Source of the DNA: Sulfitobacter sp. THAF37
Lineage (GTDB): Bacteria > Pseudomonadota > Alphaproteobacteria > Rhodobacterales > Rhodobacteraceae
DNA: 64,000 nucleotides
NCBI RefSeq assembly: GCF_009363555.1
Contig: NZ_CP045372.1
Coordinates: 1-64,000 of the forward strand
Reading direction: 5' to 3'
Made by a program: the position numbers and the translations under genes. Position 1 is the first letter of the stretch; each line of letters begins with the position of its first letter. Below are positions 9,366 to 17,042 of the stretch, in pieces. Below the pieces are notes generated by a model, which did not search any database, was not told where the DNA came from, and saw nothing but the letters and a program-made list of their open reading frames with translations.

Positions 9366-9390
9366 CATCCCGGACTCAGCGTCCGGGATG
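9366..9390. repeat. 10-bp stem-loop between bufA1 and bufB
   Basis: CATCCCGGAC and GTCCGGGATG form a perfect 10-bp stem around TCAGC, 22 bases after the bufA1 stop and 27 bases before the bufB ATG. The sequence resembles the dispersed GTCATCCCGGAC palindromes found between genes of many alphaproteobacteria. Its position could favour precursor over enzyme expression by protecting or terminating part of the transcript; this is inference. Confidence 0.6.
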
Positions 9391-9417
9391 CCCCCCCCGA
9401 TGCCACGGAGCAACAGG

Positions 9418-10266
9418 ATGCTTGACGCGGCCCGCCCCATCGACCCACTGCCGAATGCCCCCGGCGTGGGCTACAAGCCACAGCATTTCACCGCATTGCA
9501 GGACGATCCCGGCCCCGTCGAATGGATCGAGGTGCACGCCGAGAACTATATGGGCGACGGGGGCCGCCCGCTCGCGCAGCTTCGCGCCCTCTCTGAACGC
9601 TTTGCCCTGTCGGTCCACGGCGTGGGCCTTTCCATCGGGGGCGAAGGGCCGCTTGATCCTGATCACCTCGCCCGCCTGAAACGGCTGTGCGACTGGTCCA
9701 GACCGGCCAGCTTTTCCGAACATCTCGCGTGGTCCACCCATGGCGCTGAATACCTGAACGACCTGCTGCCACTGCCCTATACCCGCGCCACGCTTGACCG
9801 TGTGGCGGACCATATCGACCAGGTCCAAGAGGTCCTGGGCCGCCAGATGCTGCTGGAAAACCCTTCGAGCTATCTGGTCTTTGAAGACTCCGACTTGTCT
9901 GAATGCGACTTTCTCGCGGCGCTCTGCCAGCGAACCGGCTGCGGTCTCTTGCTGGATGTGAACAATGTCTTCATTTCCGCCACCAATCTCGGCATCAGCG
10001 CGCGGGACTATATCAAGGCCTACCCGACCGACCGCGTCGGCGAAATTCACGTCGGCGGGCACGACGTCGACACGGACGACCACGGCGCGCCGCTGCTGAT
10101 CGACAGCCACGGCAAACCCGTGGCCGACCCGGTCTGGGCGCTGCTGGCGGAGACCCTGCAGAAGACCGGCCCCAAACCCGTACTGGTGGAATGGGACAAC
10201 GATGTGCCCGACTGGCCCACCCTGCGGGCCGAGGCACAGCGCGCCGCACGGGCGCTGGCCGCATGA
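9418..10266 (+). CDS. bufB: DUF692 multinuclear non-haem iron oxidase (BufB)
   Basis: The 282-residue protein is a DUF692 (MNIO) TIM-barrel enzyme. The putative metal ligands are visible in order: EVHAENYM near residue 40, [11 protein letters not shown] near residue 70, FSEHLAWS near residue 100, LENPSSYL near residue 145, [10 protein letters not shown] near residue 178, EIHVGGH near residue 208, DSHGKPV near residue 228 and VEWDND near residue 258. MNIOs of bufferin operons oxidise Cys residues of the precursor to thiooxazole-type groups. The ATG at 9418 has GGAG seven bases upstream and is preferred over an ATG inside the stem-loop. Its stop overlaps the bufC start as ATGA. Confidence 0.92.
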   Translation: MLDAARPIDPLPNAPGVGYKPQHFTALQDDPGPVEWIEVHAENYMGDGGRPLAQLRALSERFALSVHGVGLSIGGEGPLDPDHLARLKRLCDWSRPASFSEHLAWSTHGAEYLNDLLPLPYTRATLDRVADHIDQVQEVLGRQMLLENPSSYLVFEDSDLSECDFLAALCQRTGCGLLLDVNNVFISATNLGISARDYIKAYPTDRVGEIHVGGHDVDTDDHGAPLLIDSHGKPVADPVWALLAETLQKTGPKPVLVEWDNDVPDWPTLRAEAQRAARALAA

Positions 10267-11021
10267 CCTCGCAACGGGCGTTCCGCGCCGCGCTGCTGGA
10301 CCCGGCATATCCGGTGCCGCTGGGGCTGACGGATGGCGCCGCCGCCCCGGCAGGACGCCGCTACGCCGTCTACCGCAACAACGTCACCGTCTCGCTGGTC
10401 GAGGCAATGAATACCGCCTTTCCGCTGGTGCGCAAGCTCATCGGCCCGCAGAACTTCGACCGGCTGGCCACCGATTTCGTCCGCGCCCACCCGCCGACAT
10501 CGCCGCTGATGATGTACTATGGCGCGGCGTTCCCCGATTTCATCCGCGGTGTCGCGCCCCTTGCCCATATCGGCTACCTGCCCGATGCCGCAGGGCTCGA
10601 CCTGGCGTTGCGGCAATCCTACCACGCGGCGGATGCGGCCCCTTTCGACCCGGCCCCGCTGTCCACGATGCCGCCCGAGAGACTTGAGACTCTGACCCTC
10701 ACACCGGCACCCGCTACCCGAATTCTTCGATCACGCTGGCCGCTCTACGACATCTGGCGCTACAGCATGCAACCCGATGCGCCCAAGCCCGCCGCCGTGG
10801 CGCAGGATGTTCTGATCACCCGGCCGGACTATGACCCGGCGCCGCACCTCCTGCCCCCCGGCGCCGCCGATTGGCTTGACGCACTGGCGCAGGGCCAGTC
10901 GCTGGGCCAGGCGGCCGAGGCCGCGACGCAACGCACCCCGGATTTCGACCTCGGTGTCAGCCTGACCTCCGCCCTGAATGCACAGGTCTTTGCCGCCCCC
11001 AAGACCAAGGAACCGACATGA
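10263..11021 (+). CDS. bufC: DUF2063 partner protein (BufC)
   Basis: A 252-residue protein of the HvfC/BufC (DUF2063) family. The N-terminal domain has the characteristic [23 protein letters not shown] segment split across residues 28-50 and the [21 protein letters not shown] segment near residue 90, and a C-terminal domain follows. Family knowledge: this protein binds the precursor leader and presents it to the DUF692 oxidase. It overlaps bufB and bufD by four bases each (ATGA), so the three are translationally coupled. Confidence 0.9.
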   Translation: MTSQRAFRAALLDPAYPVPLGLTDGAAAPAGRRYAVYRNNVTVSLVEAMNTAFPLVRKLIGPQNFDRLATDFVRAHPPTSPLMMYYGAAFPDFIRGVAPLAHIGYLPDAAGLDLALRQSYHAADAAPFDPAPLSTMPPERLETLTLTPAPATRILRSRWPLYDIWRYSMQPDAPKPAAVAQDVLITRPDYDPAPHLLPPGAADWLDALAQGQSLGQAAEAATQRTPDFDLGVSLTSALNAQVFAAPKTKEPT

Positions 11022-11566
11022 CCACACTTCTGTCCCGTTACGATGCCCTGACCGAACGGCTGACGCGTGCCGACTGGATCGTCCCCACGCTGGCCCGGTT
11101 CATCTTTGCCGCGGTCCTGCTGGTCTATTACCTCAACTCCGGCCTGACCAAGCTGGGCGACGGGATCGCCGGGATCTTCCTGCCCTCTGCCGGGGCCTAT
11201 GCGCAGATCTTTCCAAAGGCGTTCGAGGCGACAGGCTATGACACCGAGGCGCTGGGCCTCTTCCACCAGCTTGTGGTCGTGGCAGGCACCTGGGCCGAAT
11301 TCATCCTGCCCGTCGCCATCGTTCTGGGGCTGTTCACCCGCCTCGCGGCGGTCGGCATGGCCGGTTTCATCGTGGTCCAGTCCCTGACCGACCTTTACGG
11401 CCACGGACAGGCGGCCGCGCTGGGCGCATGGTTCGACCGTTTCCCCGACGCGGTGGTGCTGGATCAGCGGACGCTGTGGATGTTCCTGCTCCTGGTACTT
11501 GTCATCAAGGGGGCGGGGCCGCTGTCATTTGACAAGGCGTTGCGCGGGGCGCGCCGCCCCGCCTGA
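11018..11566 (+). CDS. bufD: DoxX-family membrane protein (BufD)
   Basis: A 182-residue membrane protein with about four hydrophobic helices: [20 protein letters not shown] near residue 26, [23 protein letters not shown] near residue 85, [13 protein letters not shown] near residue 112 and a final [14 protein letters not shown]. This matches the DoxX family. DoxX proteins commonly close DUF2282-DUF692-DUF2063 operons and may take part in redox chemistry at the membrane, but the exact role is not established. Its ATG overlaps the bufC stop. Confidence 0.88.
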   Translation: MTTLLSRYDALTERLTRADWIVPTLARFIFAAVLLVYYLNSGLTKLGDGIAGIFLPSAGAYAQIFPKAFEATGYDTEALGLFHQLVVVAGTWAEFILPVAIVLGLFTRLAAVGMAGFIVVQSLTDLYGHGQAAALGAWFDRFPDAVVLDQRTLWMFLLLVLVIKGAGPLSFDKALRGARRPA

Positions 11567-11572
11567 GCCGCC

Positions 11573-11893
11573 TCAGCCCTGCGCCTTGATGTCCGCATGC
11601 GTCTGCGGCGACCAGCCCAGAAACAGCGCATCGCCCGCTGCAATCAGGGGGCGTTTCATCACCGCCGGATGCGCCAGGATCAGATCGCGCGCGGGCAGCG
11701 CGCGATCCGCTTCTTCCAAACCGCGCCATGTGGCAGACCGGGTATTGACCAATGCCCCCTGAAACTGCGCCAGTGCGGCATCCAGCACCTCGTTCGGCAG
11801 CCCGTCGGCACGCACATCCACCAGTTCCGCCTCCGGCAGTGCCTTGACCGCCTTGCGGCAGCTGTCGCAGTTTTTCAAACCGTAGATGCGCAT
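11573..11893 (-). CDS. ArsC/Spx-family thioredoxin-fold protein
   Basis: A 106-residue protein of the ArsC/YffB type. MRIYGLKNCDSCRKAVKAL carries a CxxC at residues 9-12 on the thioredoxin-like N-terminus, and MKRPLI in the C-terminal third matches the conserved KRP loop. True arsenate reductases need a C-terminal Cys or glutathione chemistry and an Arg triad; here only the fold and CxxC are clear, so a Spx/YffB-like thiol protein is as likely as an arsenate reductase. It converges on bufD with six bases between stops. Confidence 0.8.
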   Translation of the reverse strand: MRIYGLKNCDSCRKAVKALPEAELVDVRADGLPNEVLDAALAQFQGALVNTRSATWRGLEEADRALPARDLILAHPAVMKRPLIAAGDALFLGWSPQTHADIKAQG

Positions 11894-11984
11894 TTCGCAG
11901 GCCCTTTCCTCATTTTCGGCCAGTTTATTGCAGGAAATCGGGGTGGGAAACTTGATTTTCCCAAGCGGTGATCAATCTTTTTAT

Positions 11985-12024
11985 CCGTAGGCACCGCAGG
12001 TTGCGAGGCCGACCTCGCCTACGG
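11985..12024 (+). promoter_or_regulatory. Structured 5' leader of cold-shock gene
   Basis: Two mutually exclusive stems are possible. CCGTAGGC (11985-11992) pairs with GCCTACGG (12017-12024). GCGAGG (12003-12008) pairs with CCTCGC (12013-12018) around CCGA and takes two of the same bases. They end 20 bases before the AAGGAGG of the cold-shock gene. Cold-shock mRNAs often switch leader structure with temperature, so a thermosensor role is a plausible inference. Confidence 0.4.
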
Positions 12025-12060
12025 GCGGGCACATCAAAGATCAAAGGAGGCACGGACATT

Positions 12061-12267
12061 ATGCCGACAGGCACCGTGAAATGGTTCAACACCACCAAGG
12101 GCTATGGCTTTATCGCACCGGAAGGCGGAGGGAACGACGTATTCGTACATATCTCTGCCGTTGAACGGTCCGGTCTGACAGGCCTGGCAGACGATCAGAA
12201 GGTGAGTTACGAACTGACCGAAGGACGCGACGGACGTCAGATGGCGACGGACCTCAGCCTTCTCTGA
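12061..12267 (+). CDS. Cold-shock domain protein
   Basis: A 68-residue single cold-shock domain. The nucleic-acid-binding motifs are both present: KWFNTTKGYGFI (RNP1-like KGYGFI) at residues 7-18 and DVFVHIS (RNP2) at residues 27-33. Such proteins bind single-stranded RNA and melt secondary structure. The ATG at 12061 has AAGGAGG ten bases upstream. The leader can form alternative hairpins, and an 8-bp GC hairpin follows the gene. Confidence 0.95.
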   Translation: MPTGTVKWFNTTKGYGFIAPEGGGNDVFVHISAVERSGLTGLADDQKVSYELTEGRDGRQMATDLSLL

Positions 12268-12288
12268 CAGCTGGCAAACGGCAAATGG

Positions 12289-12314
12289 GGTCCCGGCGTC
12301 CGCGCACCGGGACC
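12289..12314. terminator. Hairpin between convergent genes
   Basis: GGTCCCGG (12289-12296) and CCGGGACC (12307-12314) form a perfect 8-bp stem with a 10-base loop, 21 bases after the cold-shock stop and just before the end of the convergent secreted-protein gene. There is no T tract on either side. Confidence 0.45.
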
Positions 12315-12326
12315 GTCACGATCAGA

Positions 12327-12620
12327 TCAATCGCAGCCCTTGAGGCCCGCCTGACAATGGGCACGTGCGGAGCGCACGTAATGCCTTTTCACCGGTTTGT
12401 GCTGACGGACCGGGTGCGCCATCACCTGGTGATAGCTTACGCTCTGATTAGGTGTACCACAGCAGATCACCCCTGAGATCGTAATGGGCTGCAGTCCCGC
12501 AGGACAGTAATTCGCCTTGGACGGATAGGCGTAGATTTTCGCCTCTGCCGACAGCTGTGCCGGCATCAGCGTGGTGAGTGTCACGGCGACGGCAGCCATC
12601 GCTCCAGTTGAAAGACGCAT
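12327..12620 (-). CDS. Small secreted protein of unknown function
   Basis: A 97-residue protein with a signal peptide (MRLSTGAMAAVAVTLTTLMPAQLSAEA) and a mature part holding four Cys: YCPAGLQPI, VICCGTP, and two at the basic C-terminus (AHCQAGLKGCD counts two). The C-terminal half is rich in His, Lys and Arg (AHPVRQHKPVKRHYVRSARAH). I recall similar short exported proteins in Rhodobacterales but no function. It may be disulfide-stabilised in the periplasm. It converges on the cold-shock gene. Confidence 0.7.
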   Translation of the reverse strand: MRLSTGAMAAVAVTLTTLMPAQLSAEAKIYAYPSKANYCPAGLQPITISGVICCGTPNQSVSYHQVMAHPVRQHKPVKRHYVRSARAHCQAGLKGCD

Positions 12621-12716
12621 ATTTCCCTCGTTCTTAGCACCGCTTTTGTGCGCCGAGTTTGACCGGGCTGGCGCAGGGTGTCCAGCGTTTATTGGCCGTT
12701 TATGCCCGCGCTCACC

Positions 12717-13901
12717 TCAGCTTAGCCGCGCCGGAAGATGCTGATAGCCGTGAAAGCGGATGCGCCCGCCCGGCACACGGGCATCCGTCAGCGCGTAATC
12801 CGGATAACGCCGCAGGAAGCGTGAGATCGCGGTCCGCCCCTCCATCCGCGCAAGAGTGAGACCGACGCAGACATGCGGCCCCCCGGCAAAGGCCAGATGC
12901 CGGTTCGGTTTTCGCCCGATGTCAAAGGTGGCGGGTGCGTCGAACACCGCCGGGTCCCGGTTGGCCGCACCGATACACAGGTGCAGGTTTGTCCCCGCCG
13001 CAATGACATGCCCGTCGATCTCGACCTCCGCCGTCGTCTCCCGGTTTCCGAACTGGTTCGGAGACCGCAGGCGCAGCATTTCTTCGACCGCCGTGTCGAT
13101 CAGCCCAGGGTCATCCATAAGCCGCTGTTTCTGTTCGGGAAAGTCGTTCAGCAGCGCCAGGCCGTTGCCGATCAGGTTGGTGGTCGTCTCATGCCCCGCG
13201 TTCAGGATGAAAATGCAGTTCTGGATCAGCTCCACCTCGGTCAGCCTCCCGCTGTCGTCGCCTTTGATCAGCCGGGTCAGCACGTCGGTCTCGGGGTCGC
13301 CCGGATCGGCACGGCGGCGGGCGATGAGGTCTTGCAGGTAGGTCTTGAACTCGGTCACGGCCCGGTGGCCATGGGCCAGCTGCGCCGCCGTCAGGGTGGG
13401 TTCCAGCGCGCCCAGAATAGCCAGCGACCAGTCGCGCAGGGGCGCGCGTTCCGCCATCGGGACGTCCAGCAGATTGCCGATGATCTGGATCGGAATGGAA
13501 GAAGCAAAGTCCTCGATCAGATCGGGCTCTTGCGGCAGATCGTCGAGAAGCTGATCAACGGTCGCGATCAACCCCGGCTCCATCCGCGCCAGCGCCTTGG
13601 GGGTGAGCGCGCTGGTCATGATCCGGCGCACGCGGGTATGCAGCGGCGGGTCGTTGAACACGAGGCTGGTGGTATGGTGTTCGTAAAGCGGCGAGCCGGG
13701 CCCGAACTTGGGCGCGAAGGCCTGTTTCTTGTCCGAGATATAGAGCGTGGTGTCGCGGTAGATCGCGTTCAGATCGGCGTGACGGGTCAGCAGGAAGGAC
13801 CCGTCGGGCTGTGGCAGGACAGGGGGGCCGGCGAGCAGGCAGTCGTAGTGCGGAAAGGGGTCCGCGACGAAACCGGCGGGGGGATTGGCGAGGTCGAACA
13901 T
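12717..13901 (-). CDS. Cytochrome P450
   Basis: A soluble bacterial class I P450 of 394 residues. Motifs are clear: NAGHETTTN in the I helix near residue 232 (the acid-Thr pair is E-T), EEMLRLRSP (ExxR) near residue 277 and the haem loop FAGGPHVCVG near residue 345, where Cys ligates haem iron. The substrate is unknown. No ferredoxin or reductase gene is adjacent, so it must use partners encoded elsewhere. Upstream, 242 bases of non-coding sequence contain a CACGCC/GGCGTG hairpin at 14040-14054. Confidence 0.95.
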   Translation of the reverse strand: MFDLANPPAGFVADPFPHYDCLLAGPPVLPQPDGSFLLTRHADLNAIYRDTTLYISDKKQAFAPKFGPGSPLYEHHTTSLVFNDPPLHTRVRRIMTSALTPKALARMEPGLIATVDQLLDDLPQEPDLIEDFASSIPIQIIGNLLDVPMAERAPLRDWSLAILGALEPTLTAAQLAHGHRAVTEFKTYLQDLIARRRADPGDPETDVLTRLIKGDDSGRLTEVELIQNCIFILNAGHETTTNLIGNGLALLNDFPEQKQRLMDDPGLIDTAVEEMLRLRSPNQFGNRETTAEVEIDGHVIAAGTNLHLCIGAANRDPAVFDAPATFDIGRKPNRHLAFAGGPHVCVGLTLARMEGRTAISRFLRRYPDYALTDARVPGGRIRFHGYQHLPARLS

Positions 13902-14143
13902 GGGGTGAGTTTGGGGGTTAGAGCGGTGCCGTCAAGATGCGGGATGACGGGTGAAGGGCGTGCACCGGGTGTGCACCAGACTGTGCTCGCCATGGAGCGC
14001 CGGACCCGAACTGAGAGGCGGGAAGCAAATCGCCCGCGTCACGCCGTAGGCGTGCCTCCGGCACGACGGGGGCGCTTCGTGCGCTATCAAATCGGAGATC
14101 TGGCATGGGCAGATGGCGGAGCGCTATCTCATAGCTTTCGGTG

Positions 14144-14770
14144 TCACTGACATCCGAGTTGAAAACGGTATGTCGGGCCTGTCGGATCAAACCCCGTTGC
14201 AATTATCTGGCAACCAACCTTCCGCAGATTTACAGAATCGCCAATCTCAAGCTGGCTCAATCGATTTTCTAGCCCTTTAAGTGTCGTCTGGACCTTGGAA
14301 AACTGGCCGCTGGCAGAGTTTCTGTGGCCTCGTACGGAAAAGAAGTACTTTTCGTCCAATAGACTAACAGTTGAACCTTTCTGCATGGAAAAACTATCCC
14401 CCGCTCCGATCGACATTGCTTTCGATGCTATTCTTGCCTCGACAAACCTGTCAATTTGAGGCTGCACGCAGTCGAGGTACATCCGGTAGATCACGGTTGC
14501 ATTTTGAGGGTCAGCAGCAATCATCATTTGCAAAAGCTCGCCGTCTTGGAAAACCTCTACTGATCCGCTCGCTTCGGCTCCAAGCAGGCGACGGGAGATC
14601 ACATTTCCAACGGCGCCTTCCAGTTTCGCCGCAAGGTTCGTGCTAGGGGCGCAGACGCGAATGATGTTTGTCGGGTCATCCTGCCCTAAGAGAGGTCGCG
14701 CCACGAGCAACAGCAAGAACGATATGGCTACAAGTAGTCTAACTGTCAATTTTCTCTCCAAAACTCCCAC
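14144..14770 (-). CDS. AT-richer secreted protein of unknown function
   Basis: A 208-residue protein with an N-terminal hydrophobic signal or anchor (LLVAISFLLLLVARPLLGQ, residues 12-30). The mature part has three Cys (RVCAPST, LDCVQPQ, VGCQIIA) plus a C-terminal LGCQ, and a helical segment that may coil (VQTTLKGLENRLSQLEI). I do not recognise a family. Base composition and codon use are visibly more AT-rich than both neighbours, which suggests recent acquisition. It lies 84 bases past the thyX 3' end on the same strand, in an equally AT-rich spacer. Confidence 0.6.
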   Translation of the reverse strand: MGVLERKLTVRLLVAISFLLLLVARPLLGQDDPTNIIRVCAPSTNLAAKLEGAVGNVISRRLLGAEASGSVEVFQDGELLQMMIAADPQNATVIYRMYLDCVQPQIDRFVEARIASKAMSIGAGDSFSMQKGSTVSLLDEKYFFSVRGHRNSASGQFSKVQTTLKGLENRLSQLEIGDSVNLRKVGCQIIATGFDPTGPTYRFQLGCQ

Positions 14771-14854
14771 GCAGAGTTATCGTCACCTCAGTTTCGGAGA
14801 TAATCAAGATTGTTTTTGCCAAAATTATTTGCCAACAAATACCTCGTTCTCACT

Positions 14855-15772
14855 TCAGCACTTTTTCCACCGCAACACCCCCTCAAACTCCCGCCATTCC
14901 CCCTTGGACATGCCGCTATTCTCCTGCGTCACCTCCTCGCCCTTCAGCATCCGCCGCACGCAGTCCAGCGCCTTGCCGGAGAGCGTGGCACCCCCCAGAC
15001 GGTAGTCTTCGAAGGCACCGTAGGCCGCCGGGACCCAGTCGGCCACGACTTTACAGATCGCGTCGGCATAGACTCGGATCTCGTATTGGGCGTGGCTGTC
15101 GGCGCGCAGTCTCAGGAAGTGGAAGAGATTGTGCAGGTCCACCTTCCAGTACCACTGGGTATAGACATTGGCGGGCAGGTTCATGCGGGCCAGTTCGCGG
15201 GCCAGACCGTCCTGCCCTTCCTGGCTGATCATCTGTTCGTAGTGGTCATAGGCGCGGGTGCTGTCGGCCTTGAGGATTTCCAGCACGCGCTCGGCCTCCG
15301 CCCCTTCCAGCAGCGTGCCGCGACCCTGATTGTTCACCGTGCTTTGCGCGTTCAGCTGGTCGGGCTGGGGGATGTAGAATTCGCGGTCCAGGATCGAGTA
15401 GCGGGCGGAATATTCGTTCACGTTGGCGGTACGGTGCCGGATCCACTGACGCGCAACAAAGACCGGCAGCTTCACATGCAGCTTGATCTCGCACATCTCG
15501 AAAGGGGTCGAATGCCAGTGCCGCATCAGGTAGCGGATCAGCCCCTCGTCGTTCTGCACGCTCTTGGTGCCCTTGCCATAGGACACGCGGGCGGCCTGAC
15601 AGATCGCTGAATCGTCGCCCATGTAGTCGATCACACGGATGAAGCCGTGGTCGAGCACATCGTATGCCTTGTAAAGATGCGCCTCCATCCCCGGCACGGT
15701 GGCCCGCAGTGTCTGGTGGCTCTGGCTGCGCAGGGTGTCGATTTCGGATTGTTGCTCGGGGGTGAGGGACAT
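14855..15772 (-). CDS. thyX: Flavin-dependent thymidylate synthase
   Basis: A 305-residue ThyX that makes dTMP from dUMP with FAD and methylene-tetrahydrofolate. The ThyX signature is [15 protein letters not shown] near residue 113, with [11 protein letters not shown] before it and [13 protein letters not shown] near residue 222 for nucleotide binding. Length fits the long Rhodobacterales version. The last residues (VLRWKKC) end where AT-rich DNA begins, so the C-terminal tip may have been altered by a junction there. The start has MSLTPEQQ and a GGTCCG-type weak ribosome site. Confidence 0.96.
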   Translation of the reverse strand: MSLTPEQQSEIDTLRSQSHQTLRATVPGMEAHLYKAYDVLDHGFIRVIDYMGDDSAICQAARVSYGKGTKSVQNDEGLIRYLMRHWHSTPFEMCEIKLHVKLPVFVARQWIRHRTANVNEYSARYSILDREFYIPQPDQLNAQSTVNNQGRGTLLEGAEAERVLEILKADSTRAYDHYEQMISQEGQDGLARELARMNLPANVYTQWYWKVDLHNLFHFLRLRADSHAQYEIRVYADAICKVVADWVPAAYGAFEDYRLGGATLSGKALDCVRRMLKGEEVTQENSGMSKGEWREFEGVLRWKKC

Positions 15773-15974
15773 GGCGGCGGACCTTTCGGGAGCGATGTGA
15801 TGTGCGGGATTCGCTGCACACTATATCTGCGCGGACCGACCCTAGGAACCGCGATATGCGGTATTGCTTTTTGATCACCATCCGCAACTTAATCGGGCAT
15901 CGTCCGGGGCGAACGTTGACAAGACAGGACCCCGGGGAGAACGGTGGGAAAAAACCAATCCGAGGGCAGAAACC

Positions 15975-17042
15975 ATGAAATTCAATGCAGCGGGGCTGTT
16001 GCTCTGCACGTTCCTTATAGGATGTGGCGGCACCGCACCGTTTGGCGAAGATGCCACCGAAGACCCCACCGAAGAAGGCGGAGGCACCGACGGCGGAATC
16101 GACAGCGAGGGTCTGCCCCCCGGTACGGCATCGCCCAGTCCAAATAACGGCATCTTCCGCAGCGAACCGCGCAGCGAAGAAGATGGGGCCAACGGCAACG
16201 GCTATGCCACCGGGATCAGCTATGACGGCGCGACAGATACCTTCACGGTGGACGGACTGGCCTTCGACGGGGGCAACGTGTACCAGCGCGGCAATCCGGT
16301 GAGCAGCCTCAATGACGGCGCTTTCAGCGTCTATGAAGCAGACCAGCAGTTTCCCGACAGCGTCACCAACACGCCTGTCAACCAGCTGACCCACCGCGCG
16401 ATCTACGGCGTCAGTCGTAACATCGACGCCAACGGCCAGCCAGAGACGCAATTCGCCATCGTGCGCACCGGTGCCTATGTCGGCTACGGTTTCGGCGGCT
16501 TCGTCTACCAGCGCGCCAACGATGTGAACATGCCCAGCAGCGGCCAGGCGGTGTTCAACGGCCGAAGCGCGGGCCTGCGCGACTTCAACGGCCGCGGCGG
16601 GCTGGAATACACCACCGCGAACGTGGAGGTTGCCATCGATTTCGACGATTTCAACGACGATACCGGCGGGCGCGGCGACGGCGTGCGGGGTGAATTCACC
16701 AATCGACGGGTGTTCGACATCGACGGCAACGACATCACGGCGGCGGTGTTGGCGCGGATCAACAATCAGAACGACGCAAGTCTGTCCAGCCTGCCAGACG
16801 CGCGCTTCCGGATCGGGCCCGGCGTGCTCGACGGCAATGGCGAAGCGATCGGGACGATCGCCAGCAACTACACCAACGATGAGGGCACGACCCAGATCTA
16901 CGAGGACGGCAACTACTATGCTATTCTTTCGGGCGAAGATCCGGACGAGATCGTCGGCGTCATCGTGATCGAAAACTCCGCCGAGTTCGATAGCACGGTC
17001 GTGCGCGAGACCAGCGGCTTTATCGTCCATCGCACACCATGA
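15975..17042 (+). CDS. Surface lipoprotein, TbpB-like, probable Slam client
   Basis: A 355-residue lipoprotein. The lipobox LIGC ends at Cys17 and is followed by a long acidic Gly/Thr/Glu linker (residues 18-50), typical of surface-anchored lipoproteins. The rest is beta-rich, and the segments AVFNGRSAGLRDFNGRGGLEY, EVAIDFDDFND and ARFRIGPGVLDGNGEAIG resemble the barrel domains of transferrin-binding-protein-B-like lipoproteins. The ligand is not inferable. The ATG at 15975 is chosen because it gives a proper lipoprotein signal. Its stop overlaps the ATG of the Slam-like gene (ATGA), a strong sign that the two work together. Confidence 0.72.
   Translation: MKFNAAGLLLCTFLIGCGGTAPFGEDATEDPTEEGGGTDGGIDSEGLPPGTASPSPNNGIFRSEPRSEEDGANGNGYATGISYDGATDTFTVDGLAFDGGNVYQRGNPVSSLNDGAFSVYEADQQFPDSVTNTPVNQLTHRAIYGVSRNIDANGQPETQFAIVRTGAYVGYGFGGFVYQRANDVNMPSSGQAVFNGRSAGLRDFNGRGGLEYTTANVEVAIDFDDFNDDTGGRGDGVRGEFTNRRVFDIDGNDITAAVLARINNQNDASLSSLPDARFRIGPGVLDGNGEAIGTIASNYTNDEGTTQIYEDGNYYAILSGEDPDEIVGVIVIENSAEFDSTVVRETSGFIVHRTP

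Noticed and set aside
11573..11893. Calling the ArsC-like gene part of an arsenic operon
   Set aside because: No arsenite pump or other arsenic gene is adjacent, and the sequence fits Spx/YffB-type proteins equally well.
15246..17030. 594-codon minus-strand frame over thyX and the lipoprotein gene
   Set aside because: Antisense or out-of-frame to two well-supported genes.
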